DNA of 57,593 bases from Chloroflexota bacterium (GCA_004297765.1 SCTZ01000156.1:1-57593), one strand, 5' to 3'; positions 1-10,166 are shown, counted from the stretch's first letter. Notes: a model not told the origin generated them from the letters alone. Program-made: numbers and translations.

Positions 1-168
1 GACCCGACCTTCTGTGTCGACGATTCTCTGCTCACCGGTGAAGAAGGGGTGACACTTACTGCACACGTCCAACTTCAAGAGCGGCTTGGTCGAACGAGTC
101 TCAAACGTGCTCCCACAGGAGCAGACGACCTTCGAGACTTCGTACTTGGGATGGATCTTCGGTTTCAA
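1..168 (-). CDS. rpmE: 50S ribosomal protein L31, 3' end outside the window
   Basis: Component of the large ribosomal subunit. The 56 visible residues read [15 protein letters not shown] and continue with the L31 core, including a CSCG pair and a [10 protein letters not shown] segment. These four cysteines mark the zinc-binding (C+) form of L31. The start is a TTG at 168-166 whose bases overlap the TGA stop of the L27 gene in the sequence TTGA, so the two are translationally coupled; no ATG or GTG lies upstream in frame. The gene is cut by the window edge after ...EGRV, so only a few C-terminal residues are missing if it has the usual length of about 70. It is the last visible gene of the L21-L27-L31 group. 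Confidence 0.93.
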   Translation of the reverse strand, partial: MKPKIHPKYEVSKVVCSCGSTFETRSTKPLLKLDVCSKCHPFFTGEQRIVDTEGRV

Positions 169-452
169 CTCTGTACCACCTCGGCTTCGGGCGCTAGCGC
201 CGGAGCGTATACGCTCACCTTCTGCTTGTCTTTCCTGGCAAACTCGAACTTGACGTTGCCGTCGATGAGGGCGAATAGCGTATGGTCGCGTCCGATCCCT
301 ACGTTCGTGCCGGGGTTGAACTGGGTCCCGCGCTGTCGCACGATGATGGTTCCCGCTCGAACGGCCTCGCCGCCAAAGCGCTTAACCCCTAGCATCTTCG
401 GTTTGCTATCTCGCCCGTTGCGCGAGCTGCCCATACCCTTCTTGTGGGCCAT
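165..452 (-). CDS. rpmA: 50S ribosomal protein L27
   Basis: Large-subunit ribosomal protein near the peptidyl-transferase centre. The 95-residue product begins [16 protein letters not shown], followed by the family signature around residues 34-50 ([15 protein letters not shown]) and [12 protein letters not shown]. It starts directly at MAHKKG, without the cleaved N-terminal extension found in some Firmicutes. A purine-rich AAGGGGG site lies upstream of the ATG. It follows rplU by 22 bases and overlaps the TTG start of rpmE, as expected for a co-transcribed ribosomal group. Confidence 0.97.
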   Translation of the reverse strand: MAHKKGMGSSRNGRDSKPKMLGVKRFGGEAVRAGTIIVRQRGTQFNPGTNVGIGRDHTLFALIDGNVKFEFARKDKQKVSVYAPALAPEAEVVQS

Positions 453-474
453 GGGTATTCCCCCCTTGATTAAG

Positions 475-792
475 CTACTGTTTTTCCGTCTCGATGCTCT
501 GGATGGCGAGCCGCGTAAACGGCTGACGATGCCCGATCTTCCGTGCGTAGCGGGTCTTGTTCTTGTACTTGAAGATCAGCACCTTCGGGGCTTTCCAGTG
601 GCCTACAACCTTGGCCACAACCTTGGCGCCATCCAGGATCGGCGCGCCGACCTGGACCTGAGCATCGGACACGAGCAGAACCCGGCTGAGTTCAACGGTG
701 CGCCCCTTCTCGACCGGCATCCGCTCAACGTCGATGATCGAGCCAACCTGCACCTTGTACTGCTTTGCTCCGGTCTCGACTATGGCGTACAA
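475..792 (-). CDS. rplU: 50S ribosomal protein L21
   Basis: Large-subunit ribosomal protein L21. The 105-residue product starts [15 protein letters not shown] and ends with the family's RNA-binding segment [19 protein letters not shown]. The start is TTG at 792-790, preceded by an AGGAG site 9 bases upstream; no ATG is available. A near-perfect sigma-A promoter at 829-858 lies just upstream on the same strand, so rplU-rpmA-rpmE can be transcribed independently of the heat-shock and rsmE genes further upstream. Confidence 0.96.
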   Translation of the reverse strand: MYAIVETGAKQYKVQVGSIIDVERMPVEKGRTVELSRVLLVSDAQVQVGAPILDGAKVVAKVVGHWKAPKVLIFKYKNKTRYARKIGHRQPFTRLAIQSIETEKQ

Positions 793-828
793 CGTTCTTC
801 GCTCCTGTTCTTTTGGTCACAGCGAGCA

Positions 829-858
829 ATTATACCAACTGACGAACCGGCGTGTCAA
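829..858 (-). promoter_or_regulatory. sigma-A promoter of the rplU-rpmA-rpmE operon
   Basis: Reading the minus strand, TTGACA (858-853) and TATAAT (834-829) are both perfect consensus matches with an 18-base spacer. The predicted transcript starts near 822, giving a leader of about 30 bases before the rplU TTG codon. Confidence 0.85.
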
Positions 859-885
859 ACTTGACATCGGCCTACCCGAGGAGCC

Positions 886-1218
886 CTAATGCGCCGCTTT
901 CCCTCGCTGCCGCACGCGGGGCGCGGGAGGATCCTTAGGACCGCCATTGCAGGTGGCGAAGGAGATCGGCGCGAAGTCAGCGTCTCCGCCGGCTTCAGGA
1001 TCCGCGTCCACGCCCACCAGGAAGTGGTTCGGCAGAATATTGGCTCGTCGCACGATCCGCAGCCGATCGTGACTGACTGCCGCGGCGGGGTGGACATAAC
1101 ACGTGTTCGGCGACACCCCGAACTTCTCGACGTGTCTTTCGATGGCCTCGTCGATCTTGTCCTGAGTGGACCGCCGGGAGTCTCGATCATACCATAGTAC
1201 ACCTATTTTGAGGGTCAT
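886..1218 (-). CDS. uncharacterised 110-residue protein behind a LexA-like promoter
   Basis: I do not recognise a family. The product starts MTLKIGVLWYDRDSRRS, then has a charged helix-like stretch (TQDKIDEAIERHVEKFG), a CYVHPAA segment around residues 39-45, and an ILPNHFLVGVD segment near residues 61-71. The C-terminus is proline- and basic-rich (GGPKDPPAPRVRQRGK). No signal peptide or membrane segment is visible. The ATG at 1218 has a GGTGACCC site a few bases upstream. The promoter at 1263-1291 contains a palindrome matching the Gram-positive SOS box, so the gene may be DNA-damage inducible; that is an inference. It lies between rsmE and rplU on the same strand but has its own promoter. 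Confidence 0.7.
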   Translation of the reverse strand: MTLKIGVLWYDRDSRRSTQDKIDEAIERHVEKFGVSPNTCYVHPAAAVSHDRLRIVRRANILPNHFLVGVDADPEAGGDADFAPISFATCNGGPKDPPAPRVRQRGKAAH

Positions 1219-1262
1219 GATGGGTCACCTTGCATCTTTCTACGCGAGGATCAGCAAGAACG

Positions 1263-1291
1263 AGGATAACAGAACATATGTTCTATGTCAA
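1263..1291 (-). promoter_or_regulatory. promoter with LexA-like palindrome in its spacer
   Basis: On the minus strand TTGACA (1291-1286) and TATCCT (1268-1263) are separated by 17 bases. The spacer carries the perfect 14-base palindrome AGAACATATGTTCT (1271-1284), whose core GAACATATGTTC fits the LexA/DinR consensus known from Bacillus and relatives (GAAC-N4-GTTC with the preferred RNRY centre). A repressor bound there would block RNA polymerase directly. It sits about 45 bases upstream of the ATG of the 110-residue gene. Confidence 0.65.
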
Positions 1292-1402
1292 GCAAAGGCA
1301 ACCCTCGAACAGGCGCAGTCACAATGCGATTCGGTCAAGGGGAATGAATTGCTGCAGACACTAGCACAAGAGGGTACCAGCAAAACGACAAGAGGCAGAA
1401 AC

Positions 1403-2248
1403 TTAGCCCAGATCGCCCCACTCGTACAGGACGATGCTGGTGCCCACGATGGCGGCGGTCTCGGCCCGCAGGATGCGTGGTCCGAGGCCGACGGGGATGA
1501 GCCCCATGCGCTGGCCGGTCACCAGCTCCTCCGGTGAGAGCCCACCCTCCGGGCCGATGAAGAGGCTCACTGAAAAAGGACGCTGCGCGGGACCCTCTCT
1601 CTGCGGCAGCTTGCGCAGTGGTAGACGTTCTCCCGTCTCGTAGTCGGCGCTCGGGTCGCCCTGGGGAGCGCCCGGAGGGGAGAAGGCGGCGTGCAGCACC
1701 TCGCGCAAGTTGCGCTGACGCTCGTTCTCCGATAGTAGCAGAGCCATGCCTTTCGCGGCCTCGCAGGCATGCCGGAACAGAACGGGTTCTCTCACCTGAG
1801 GCAGCTTGGCGCGTCGAGATTGCTCTGCCGCCTCACGCACGACATCCCGCCAGCGCGTTACCTTGCCCATCAGCCGCGAATTGCTCAAGGATTGCACGTT
1901 CGCCACGATAGAGCGATCGCAGACCACCGGCACGAAGGCAGCCGCGCCCAGCTCCGTGCATTTCTGGAGCACGTACTCATACTTGTCAGCCTTCAGCAGA
2001 CCCTGGTAGACGGTGATCTTGGTCCTGGGCTCGGTCTCTCCCAGCGCCTTCTTCTTCACCGCGCCCTCCGCCGCGTCCGACGAAAGGGCGGTTATCTCGA
2101 CGACGAAGACCCAGCCACTGTTGTCGGCCACCTCGACGCGATCGCCCGGCCGCAGTCTCAACACATTGCGCAACTGGTGCGCGCACGGCGCCGGAAACGA
2201 GACCGTACCTTGCTGAATACACTCAGCGGGCAAGAAGAAGCGATGCAC
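1403..2248 (-). CDS. rsmE: 16S rRNA (uracil-1498-N3)-methyltransferase RsmE
   Basis: SAM-dependent methyltransferase of the SPOUT class that modifies U1498 of 16S rRNA. The product is 281 residues, with an N-terminal PUA-like domain (MHRFFLPAECIQQGTV, HQLRNVLRLRPGD) and a C-terminal trefoil-knot domain containing IGPEGGLSPEE and LGPRILRAETAA, the SAM-binding signatures. Residues about 188-225 form a proline/arginine-rich insertion (APQGDPSADYETGERL...) that makes it longer than the usual 240-250 residues. The start is GTG at 2248, directly after the TAG stop of prmA, so the pair is coupled. Confidence 0.93.
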   Translation of the reverse strand: MHRFFLPAECIQQGTVSFPAPCAHQLRNVLRLRPGDRVEVADNSGWVFVVEITALSSDAAEGAVKKKALGETEPRTKITVYQGLLKADKYEYVLQKCTELGAAAFVPVVCDRSIVANVQSLSNSRLMGKVTRWRDVVREAAEQSRRAKLPQVREPVLFRHACEAAKGMALLLSENERQRNLREVLHAAFSPPGAPQGDPSADYETGERLPLRKLPQREGPAQRPFSVSLFIGPEGGLSPEELVTGQRMGLIPVGLGPRILRAETAAIVGTSIVLYEWGDLG

Positions 2249-3202
2249 CTAAGATCCCTCGTTCTGCGCAGGCTTCCGGGCGACCACCGTACGCCAATCC
2301 CCCTGTTCGAGGATCTCCTGCATGGCAAGTCCGACCTGCCGCAAACGAGCCTCGACTTCTGGCAGACGCGTATCGAGAATGCCACCCGCGATAAGCACGC
2401 CACCCGCTGTCAGGGATTTCGCCACCGGAATCGCCAAGGAGAGGATGACGTCGGCCACGATGTTTTCAACGATGAGGTCGAATAGCGCGGAATCGCTGGG
2501 GGATGGTCGTTTACTACCATTCCCGGCCGTGGCGGCATCGACGGAGCCGGCCGAGATCTTCACGACGTCCTGCACACCATTGCTGGCTATGTTGGCCGCG
2601 GCCGCTTCCACGGCGACCGGATCGGTGTCCACGGCCAAGACGTGCCGCGCTCCGAGCCTGGCCGCTGCGATGGCTAGAATCCCCGAGCCCGTGCCAAGAT
2701 CCAACACTGTCCAACCCGGCTGCATGTACTTCTCGAGAGTCTGGAGACACATCTGTGTAGTGGGATGGAGTCCGGTTCCGAAGGCCATGCCAGGATCAAG
2801 CTCGACGACTATATCATCGGGCAGAGGCGTGTATTCGCGCCAGCTTGGGCGAATGACAATGCGACGCCCGACCCGATGGACGTTGAAGTGTTCTTTCCAG
2901 GCCTGGCTCCAGTCTTCCTCGGAGATCTCACGCACCTGCAGAGGGCTGATGCGACGCAACAGCCCCAGATACCACAGCTCGCGTTCGAGCTGCCGTTGCG
3001 TCTCGGGGGCTTTCTCGTCGAGGGGAAGATATGTCTTGACGATGGCCGGCTTGGACGAATCCACCGTGGTCGGAAACTCGCCGGCATCAGGGTCCAGCGG
3101 TTGCTCGATAGATACGCCGCCATGCCCGTAGCGGCTGAATAGCTCGGACACCGAATCGATCGCTTCGACGTCAGCTTCGACGCACAGCTCCAGCCATTTC
3201 AA
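2249..3202 (-). CDS. prmA: ribosomal protein L11 methyltransferase PrmA
   Basis: Class I SAM methyltransferase that trimethylates L11. The 317 residues include an N-terminal substrate-recognition domain and the SAM motif VLDLGTGSGILAIAAARLG, with the acidic ribose ligand in AVDTDP and the catalytic-domain motif DLIVENIVADVI. A serine/glycine-rich insertion (GNGSKRPSPSDS) precedes that motif. The start is TTG at 3202, 18 bases after the dnaJ stop; no better start is visible. The position between dnaJ and rsmE is a common heat-shock cluster arrangement. Confidence 0.95.
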   Translation of the reverse strand: MKWLELCVEADVEAIDSVSELFSRYGHGGVSIEQPLDPDAGEFPTTVDSSKPAIVKTYLPLDEKAPETQRQLERELWYLGLLRRISPLQVREISEEDWSQAWKEHFNVHRVGRRIVIRPSWREYTPLPDDIVVELDPGMAFGTGLHPTTQMCLQTLEKYMQPGWTVLDLGTGSGILAIAAARLGARHVLAVDTDPVAVEAAAANIASNGVQDVVKISAGSVDAATAGNGSKRPSPSDSALFDLIVENIVADVILSLAIPVAKSLTAGGVLIAGGILDTRLPEVEARLRQVGLAMQEILEQGDWRTVVARKPAQNEGS

Positions 3203-3220
3203 AGGCGGTGACCCCTGCTT

Positions 3221-4357
3221 CTAAGTTCGTCCAGCAATGGTATCCTTCAGCTTCTCAAAGAAGCTTCTGTCTTCGTGCGGCAAGCGCGCCTGCCCCAGGG
3301 ACTTGGCCAGATCCTGGAACAGCTTGCGCTGCTGGTCGGTCAGATTGTGCGGAGTCACCACGTGGACCTGTACGAGCTGGTCGCCACGTCCGCCGCCCCG
3401 CAGATTCGGAACGCCCTTGCCCCTCAACACGATCACCATGCCGGACTGAATGCCAGCGGGAATCTTGACCGTGGTCGAACCGTCCACGGTGGGCACTTCG
3501 ATCTCATCACCCAAAGCGGCCTGGGCGAAGTTGACCGGCAGGTCGTAGATGATCTGGTTCCCCTGCCGCTTGAACTCCTTGTGCGGGCGCACGTTGATGC
3601 CCACGTACAGGTTGCCGGCCGGACCACCGGCTGCGCCTGCCTCGCCCTCGCCTGAGATGCGCACCTGAGAGCTGCCGTCCACACCCGCGGGAATGCGCAC
3701 GGATATGCGCCGCACTCGCTCCTCGCGCCCGGTCCCCCGACAATGCTGGCAAGGATTGGTAATGACACGCCCTTCACCCTGGCACCGCTCGCACATGGCC
3801 ACGTTCACGAACTGGCCGAAGACACTCTGGTGAATCCGACGCACCTCGCCAGAGCCGTTGCAGTTGGGACATCGAGCCGGGTTGCTGCCGGGCTCGGATC
3901 GTGCGCCATGACAGGCCGAGCAGACCTCTGTGCGAGCGATCTCGATCTCCTTCTCGCAGCCAAAGACGGCCTCCTCGAAGTCGATCGTCACGTCGTAGCG
4001 CAGATCGGAGCCTCGATGCGGGCCGTGACGAGCGGACGTCGACGCCCCGCCGAAGAAGCTCTCGAAGATATCCCCGAACCCACCAAAGCCGCCAAAACCA
4101 GAGAAACCCTCAAAGCCTCCCATATTCGGCGAGCCGGAGTGGCCGAAGCGATCGTAAGTCGACCTCTTCTGTCCATCGCTCAGGACCTCGTACGCCTCGT
4201 TGATCTCCTTGAACTTCTCATGGGCGTCATCGGCCCTGTTGCGGTCCGGATGGTACTGGAAAGCCAGCCGACGGAACGCTTTCTTTATCTCCTCTTCGGT
4301 CGCTTCACGGCGAACCCCGAGGACTTCATAGTAGTCGCGCTTTGACTGATTTGTCAT
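3221..4357 (-). CDS. dnaJ: chaperone DnaJ (Hsp40)
   Basis: Co-chaperone that delivers unfolded proteins to DnaK and stimulates its ATPase. The 378 residues show a J-domain with the HPD motif at 36-38, a Gly/Phe-rich region (about 76-110, [17 protein letters not shown]), and four zinc-binding CxxCxGxG-type repeats ([32 protein letters not shown]). The first repeat has Ala-Arg in place of the final Gly. The C-terminal substrate-binding domains follow. It lies 104 bases downstream of dnaK in the CIRCE-controlled operon. Confidence 0.97.
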   Translation of the reverse strand: MTNQSKRDYYEVLGVRREATEEEIKKAFRRLAFQYHPDRNRADDAHEKFKEINEAYEVLSDGQKRSTYDRFGHSGSPNMGGFEGFSGFGGFGGFGDIFESFFGGASTSARHGPHRGSDLRYDVTIDFEEAVFGCEKEIEIARTEVCSACHGARSEPGSNPARCPNCNGSGEVRRIHQSVFGQFVNVAMCERCQGEGRVITNPCQHCRGTGREERVRRISVRIPAGVDGSSQVRISGEGEAGAAGGPAGNLYVGINVRPHKEFKRQGNQIIYDLPVNFAQAALGDEIEVPTVDGSTTVKIPAGIQSGMVIVLRGKGVPNLRGGGRGDQLVQVHVVTPHNLTDQQRKLFQDLAKSLGQARLPHEDRSFFEKLKDTIAGRT

Positions 4358-4461
4358 AGCTCACTCAATCGGCTCATTCAAGGAATATTGTAGCAAACGG
4401 AGCTCTCCATACCCTAAGGACGAAGGGAAGCCAGGCCGATGCCCATCGGACTGGCGGACAG

Positions 4462-6357
<1,896 letters not shown>

Positions 6358-6440
6358 AGACCTGCCGTTCCTCCTTACCTTGGGACGGTATTATGTGATA
6401 GCCGTTTTTGCGCTCTGTTACTCATGACATGCAGCGACGG

Positions 6441-6530
6441 GTATCCGCCGAATCCGACCAATCCGTCCGATGGGACCGATCCGTCCGATCCGCACGACTT
6501 TCCTCTCAGATCACGAGTGACAGAGCACTA
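6441..6530. repeat. dispersed 9-bp-unit element, copy A
   Basis: Plus-strand order: GTATCCGCCG, then five 9-base units of the pattern (A/G)ATNNG(A/T)CC (AATCCGACC, AATCCGTCC, GATGGGACC, GATCCGTCC, GATCCGCAC), a short spacer and a conserved tail CTCTCAGATCACGAGTGACA followed by GAGCACTAG. The tail runs into grpE: the grpE stop codon (TAG on the minus strand, 6530-6528) is its last bases. Related copies are at 9613-9690, 26681-26779, 18574-18620 and 50684-50730. Confidence 0.85.
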
Positions 6531-7106
6531 GTCGGTCGAGGTGGTTCCTTGACCAACCCGGACCAGCGCGGGACGGATCACGCGGTTGTGCAGCCGATAG
6601 CCCTTCTGAAGCTCCTCAACCACCTTGCCCTCCTCGCCCGGGCCATGGGCGACCGCGTCATGAATAGTCGGATCGAAGGCTTGCCCCTCAGTGGGTATCT
6701 CCGTGACCCCCTGCGCCTGCAATATCGCCTGGAGCTTGCGCTGGATCAGTCGGGCCCCCTCGAACCAGGTGAAGCCAGCCAGACTGGTTGGAACGCTGGC
6801 CATGGCCCGCTCGAAATCGTCCAGCACCGGAAGCAGCGTCACGATCAGCATTGCGTTGGCGAACTTGACGGCTTCTGTGCGCTCCTGCTCCACACGTTTC
6901 TTGTAGTTGCTGAAATCCGCCTGAGCCCGCTGCCAGTTGGCTAGGTACTGTTGCGCCCGGGCCTTCTCCTCCGCAAGCTCCACGCCGAGTGCCGCGACAT
7001 CCGGCGACGCTACCTGCTCGACAGACGCCTGATCTTCAGCCTCCTGTGCTGTTCCTTCGGTTTCGTTCACATCCTGCCTGTTCTCTGTCACGTGGTCATC
7101 CATCAT
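6528..7106 (-). CDS. grpE: nucleotide exchange factor GrpE
   Basis: Nucleotide-exchange factor for DnaK. The 192-residue product has an acidic, low-complexity N-terminus (about residues 1-45), a long coiled-coil helix (about 50-95, containing NWQRAQADFSNYKKRVEQER) and the C-terminal beta domain with GEEGKVVEELQKGYRLHNRVIRPALV, a diagnostic GrpE segment. Two consecutive ATG codons are possible starts. The gene lies 16 bases after hrcA and ends inside the terminal sequence of repeat copy A. Confidence 0.96.
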   Translation of the reverse strand: MMDDHVTENRQDVNETEGTAQEAEDQASVEQVASPDVAALGVELAEEKARAQQYLANWQRAQADFSNYKKRVEQERTEAVKFANAMLIVTLLPVLDDFERAMASVPTSLAGFTWFEGARLIQRKLQAILQAQGVTEIPTEGQAFDPTIHDAVAHGPGEEGKVVEELQKGYRLHNRVIRPALVRVGQGTTSTD

Positions 7107-7122
7107 AGTACTATCCGTCTTA

Positions 7123-8133
7123 TTACTGCAACTCCGTGAGCAACTGGCTCATCAGCGCCGCCAGATAGCGGGTGGCCGAAATGGCGCGGGCGTAGTTCAT
7201 ACGCGTCGGACCCAGAACGCCCAGCACGCCGGCCGCCAAGCCTGGCGCCCCGTAGCGTGCCAGCACCAGGCTGCACTCGCGCAGAGCCCCCGGCTCGTTC
7301 TCTTCGCCGATCACGATCTCGATGTCGTCCGCCACCAGCCAGTGCGAGAGAATCGACTTGAGAGTGCTCTCCTCCAGCACGTCCAGGATGTCGCGGAGCT
7401 TGTGCGCGTTGGCGAACTCAGGCTGAGCCAGAATGTGCCTAAGCCCATCCAGGCGAAGTTCATCGCATAGCTGACTATCTCGCGCCCGCATCACCCGCAG
7501 GACGATGTCCGTCACCGCGGACTCCACGGCCGTCAGACCGATCGAAAGTCCCGAAATGTCCAGCGCGGTCAGTCCCGCGAATAGGTCGTTCAGCCGTCGA
7601 GCGACGCGCGCTAGCTCCTCTGCCGTGGTCAACTCGGGAAGCGCGATCAACTGCTGCTTCAGCAAGCCTTCCTGCAAAACGAGAACGCACATGGCGCGCT
7701 CATCTTGCAGAGGGAAGAGGTGCAGGTGCTTAAACCGAGCCTCGTGAGCCTTCGGAAGACTTACGACGGCCGCGTTGCGCACGGCATGGGCCAGGACCGC
7801 CGCAGCCAGCCGAGACCATTCCTCCAGGTCGCTCTCTACCTGGTGAAACTGATGCCGAATCATATGCTGCTCTGCAGGCGGCAATCCGGCATCATCCATC
7901 AGGAACTCGACGTAGTAGCGGTAGCCCTTATCAGAAGGCACCCGCCCCGCCGACGTATGAGGATGCGTGATGAACCCCTCGATTTCCAGTTCCGCCATAT
8001 CGTTGCGGATAGTCGCCGGGCTGATCGCCAGGTTATACTTGCGCACGATGTTACTGGAACCGACGGGAAGCGCGGTATCGATGTATTCGCCGACAATAAT
8101 CTTGAGGATGGACCGCCTGCGTGCAGTCAGCAT
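7123..8133 (-). CDS. hrcA: heat-inducible transcription repressor HrcA
   Basis: Repressor of class I heat-shock genes that binds CIRCE. It has an N-terminal winged helix (TARRRSILKIIVGEYIDTALPVGS, SPATIRNDMAELE), followed by a GAF-like and dimerisation region; the DNA-binding segment matches known HrcA proteins. A longer frame opens at a GTG at 8154, but that codon lies inside the CIRCE operator. I chose the ATG at 8133 (MLTARRR), which has GGTGAG four bases upstream and gives 337 codons; a GTG at 8142 is a second option. HrcA heads the operon hrcA-grpE-dnaK-dnaJ and so autoregulates. Confidence 0.95.
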   Translation of the reverse strand: MLTARRRSILKIIVGEYIDTALPVGSSNIVRKYNLAISPATIRNDMAELEIEGFITHPHTSAGRVPSDKGYRYYVEFLMDDAGLPPAEQHMIRHQFHQVESDLEEWSRLAAAVLAHAVRNAAVVSLPKAHEARFKHLHLFPLQDERAMCVLVLQEGLLKQQLIALPELTTAEELARVARRLNDLFAGLTALDISGLSIGLTAVESAVTDIVLRVMRARDSQLCDELRLDGLRHILAQPEFANAHKLRDILDVLEESTLKSILSHWLVADDIEIVIGEENEPGALRECSLVLARYGAPGLAAGVLGVLGPTRMNYARAISATRYLAALMSQLLTELQ

Positions 8134-8147
8134 CTTGCTCACCCAAA

Positions 8148-8174
8148 TTAGCACTCTCCTTGCGAGAGTGCTAA
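8148..8174 (-). promoter_or_regulatory. CIRCE operator
   Basis: TTAGCACTC (8148-8156), nine bases, then GAGTGCTAA (8166-8174): a perfect 9+9 inverted repeat matching the canonical CIRCE element bound by HrcA. It lies between the -10 box (8185-8190) and the chosen hrcA start (8133), where repressor would block initiation. Confidence 0.98.
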
Positions 8175-8184
8175 CTTGCCCAAT

Positions 8185-8214
8185 ACTCTATCATTTTTGG
8201 GCCCGCGTTGTCAA
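8185..8214 (-). promoter_or_regulatory. sigma-A promoter of the hrcA-grpE-dnaK-dnaJ operon
   Basis: On the minus strand TTGACA (8214-8209) is followed after 18 bases by TAGAGT (8190-8185, four of six consensus matches). The predicted start of transcription falls at about 8178, just before or at the edge of CIRCE. Confidence 0.8.
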
Positions 8215-8231
8215 GAGTTCGGCCGCCCGGC

Positions 8232-9182
8232 TCAGGGCCGCAGAAGCACCTTCAAAGCCTCCGGCTGGCGAGCCAGGTCGAAGGCGCGAGCGGCGTCGGC
8301 GAGATCGTGCTGTTCAGTGACAAACGGGCCCACCTGGATCTCTCCCCGCGCCAGGGCCCGCAGGGCCGGCGCAAACGGACCACAACGGGAACCCACGACG
8401 GTGATCTCATCGATCACGAGGGGAGCGAGGTCGAGCTCCAGCTTGTCAGTCACCGTGGTCTTGAGAACAAGCGTGCCCCGCGGCCGGACCAGAGAGATGG
8501 CCTGAGCCAGACCCCGGGCTGAGCCTGTACACTCCACCACCACGTCAGCACGGGCGGAAGGAGCTTGCTCGGAGAGTCTAGCGTCAATGCCTAGACCTCG
8601 GGCGATCTCCAACTTGGGCAGGTGATGTCCCAGCAGGACCAGTTCGCAGCCGGCCATGGCGAGCACTTGAGCTATCAACAAGCCAAGCTTGCCGTCGCCG
8701 AGAACTATGACCCGGGAAGTCGGGAGTAGATGGACCTGTTCGAGTATCTCGAAAGCAGCGGCCACGGGCTCGACGAAGACTGCCGCCACGTCCTCTAGCT
8801 CTGACGGCACCAAGTGGAGGTTGCGGTCCGGAAGTACGGTGTATTCGGCGAAGACCCCGTCACGCCCCAGGATACCCAGCACCGAGCGCTGCGGGCAATG
8901 GCGCTCCAGTCCCGCGAAGCAGTCGGGACAGCGACCGCAGCCGCAGTTGATCTCGCCCACCACCCGCTGCCCATGAAGCGACGGATCATCGGACTCCTGG
9001 ACCACCCCGACGAACTCGTGCCCCGGCACACCCCGGAAGCCCATGTAGCCAGCCGCGATCTCCAGATCGGTATTGCAGATCCCCGCCAGTGTCACCCGAA
9101 TCAGCGACTCGCCCTCGCCGCGCCGAGGCCGTGGGTAATCGGGTTCCACCCTCATCTGTCCATCGAAAACCACAGATAGCAT
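8232..9182 (-). CDS. zinc-dependent medium-chain alcohol/polyol dehydrogenase
   Basis: Member of the zinc MDR superfamily (alcohol, sorbitol and threonine dehydrogenase type), 316 residues. Catalytic zinc residues are visible in AGICNTDLE (Cys) and GVPGHEFVGVV (His-Glu). The four-cysteine structural-zinc lobe is CGCGRCPDCFAGLERHC. The NAD(P) fold begins at VIVLGDGKLGLLIAQVLAMAG; the usual GxGxxG is GDGKLG. It is shorter than typical 340-350-residue members. Substrate cannot be told from sequence. The ATG at 9182 has a strong AGGGGGG site 5 bases upstream. Its neighbours, heat-shock and folate/queuosine genes, give no metabolic clue. Confidence 0.85.
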   Translation of the reverse strand: MLSVVFDGQMRVEPDYPRPRRGEGESLIRVTLAGICNTDLEIAAGYMGFRGVPGHEFVGVVQESDDPSLHGQRVVGEINCGCGRCPDCFAGLERHCPQRSVLGILGRDGVFAEYTVLPDRNLHLVPSELEDVAAVFVEPVAAAFEILEQVHLLPTSRVIVLGDGKLGLLIAQVLAMAGCELVLLGHHLPKLEIARGLGIDARLSEQAPSARADVVVECTGSARGLAQAISLVRPRGTLVLKTTVTDKLELDLAPLVIDEITVVGSRCGPFAPALRALARGEIQVGPFVTEQHDLADAARAFDLARQPEALKVLLRP

Positions 9183-9218
9183 TGCGCCCCCCTCTTGTCT
9201 CGCCGTTCCGCGGACTGG

Positions 9219-9596
9219 TCAGTTGCCATCAGGAATGTAGGTCGCACAGGACCCCGGTGATTCCCAAACGTCCACCCGATGGAGGGTGACGCCTGGTACG
9301 TTCACGTAGGGTCGCAGTTCCTGATACAACGTTAGCGCAATATTCTCGGCCGAAGGATTGATGTCAGTGAACGGCTGGATCTCGTTGAGACACACGTGAT
9401 CGTAGCGAGTCAGGATCTGCTTGAGATGACCTTTCAGGTCCGCGAAATCGTAGGCCAGTCCAATAGCGTTGAGCTGCCCGGATCTGACGTAGACGGTGAC
9501 GTCATATCTATGACCGTGCAGGTTCTCGCATCGCCCCTGGTAACCACGCAGGAAATGGGCCGAATCGAAGTGGCCCCGAATTGATAGCTCAAACAT
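9219..9596 (-). CDS. queD: 6-pyruvoyl-tetrahydropterin synthase family protein, QueD-like
   Basis: Small T-fold enzyme. QueD converts dihydroneopterin triphosphate to 6-carboxy-tetrahydropterin in queuosine/7-deazaguanine synthesis; relatives act in pterin pathways. Zinc-ligand histidines are visible in FDSAHFL and in CENLHGHRYDV, which also carries the conserved Cys before the HGH pair. The C-terminus has PSAENIALTLYQEL and a VWESPGSCATY segment. The frame extends to a GTG at 9605, but the ATG at 9596 is preferred because GAGGTGAG lies 4 bases upstream of it; this gives 125 residues. It is adjacent to folK-folP, so a pterin role is also possible. Confidence 0.85.
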   Translation of the reverse strand: MFELSIRGHFDSAHFLRGYQGRCENLHGHRYDVTVYVRSGQLNAIGLAYDFADLKGHLKQILTRYDHVCLNEIQPFTDINPSAENIALTLYQELRPYVNVPGVTLHRVDVWESPGSCATYIPDGN

Positions 9597-9612
9597 GTTA
9601 CTCACCTCGTCC

Positions 9613-9690
9613 AGTGCTCTGTCACTCGTGATCTGAGAGGCAAAACGTGCGGATCGGTCCGATCGGACGGATTCGGCGGATACGCATCAG
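9613..9690. repeat. dispersed 9-bp-unit element, copy B (inverted)
   Basis: Reverse-complement copy of the element seen at 6441-6530. On the minus strand it reads CTGATGCGTATCCGCCG, three 9-base units (AATCCGTCC, GATCGGACC, GATCCGCAC), a spacer, then the conserved tail CTCTCAGATCACGAGTGACA and GAGCACT. It occupies most of the gap between folK and queD, with its tail pointing at the queD start. Confidence 0.85.
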
Positions 9691-9698
9691 TTCATCGG

Positions 9699-10166
9699 TC
9701 ACACCATAGTAGACTGCTGTAGGTCCACCAGCAACTCGCCGATCGTTCGCCCTGTCACTGGATGCCGAACATCCCCCGCGATTTCCGCGAGGGGCAGCAA
9801 GACGAAGGTGCGCTCCGTCATCCTTGGATGCGGGATGATCAACTCTGGCGCATCCAGTACATCCTCTCCGTACAGGAGAATGTCGATGTCTATGGGGCGG
9901 GGTCCGTTGCGGAACGTAGCTTTACGCCCCATATCCCGCTCGATTGCCTTCACGAAGGCCAGCAGCTCGAACGGACCAAGATCCGTCTCTCCGCCGCAGG
10001 CGCCGTTGAGGAAGGGCGGCTGATCGGCATACCCCCAGGGCTCGGTCTCGACTAGGCGGGATACACGGAACAACCGGATCTGCCTTTGAAGACGCTCCAG
10101 AGCTTGGGCGATGTTCACCTCTCTAACTCCCAGGTTGGCGCCAAGGGCCAGGTATACTTTCGTCAC
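9699..10166 (-). CDS. folK: 2-amino-4-hydroxy-6-hydroxymethyldihydropteridine pyrophosphokinase
   Basis: HPPK transfers pyrophosphate from ATP to 6-hydroxymethyl-dihydropterin in folate synthesis. Family motifs include LALGANLG at the N-terminus, RLVETEPWGYADQPPFLNGAC, and the signature GPRPIDIDILLYG with metal-binding aspartates, then LIIPHPRMTERTFVLLPL. The frame extends to 10208, but I place the start at the GTG at 10166: it overlaps the folP TGA stop by four bases and has GAGGTGG just upstream, giving 155 residues, normal for the family. Confidence 0.94.
   Translation of the reverse strand: MTKVYLALGANLGVREVNIAQALERLQRQIRLFRVSRLVETEPWGYADQPPFLNGACGGETDLGPFELLAFVKAIERDMGRKATFRNGPRPIDIDILLYGEDVLDAPELIIPHPRMTERTFVLLPLAEIAGDVRHPVTGRTIGELLVDLQQSTMV

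Noticed and set aside
8134..8154. GTG at 8154 as hrcA start
   Set aside because: It lies within the CIRCE operator and has no Shine-Dalgarno site; the ATG at 8133 has one.
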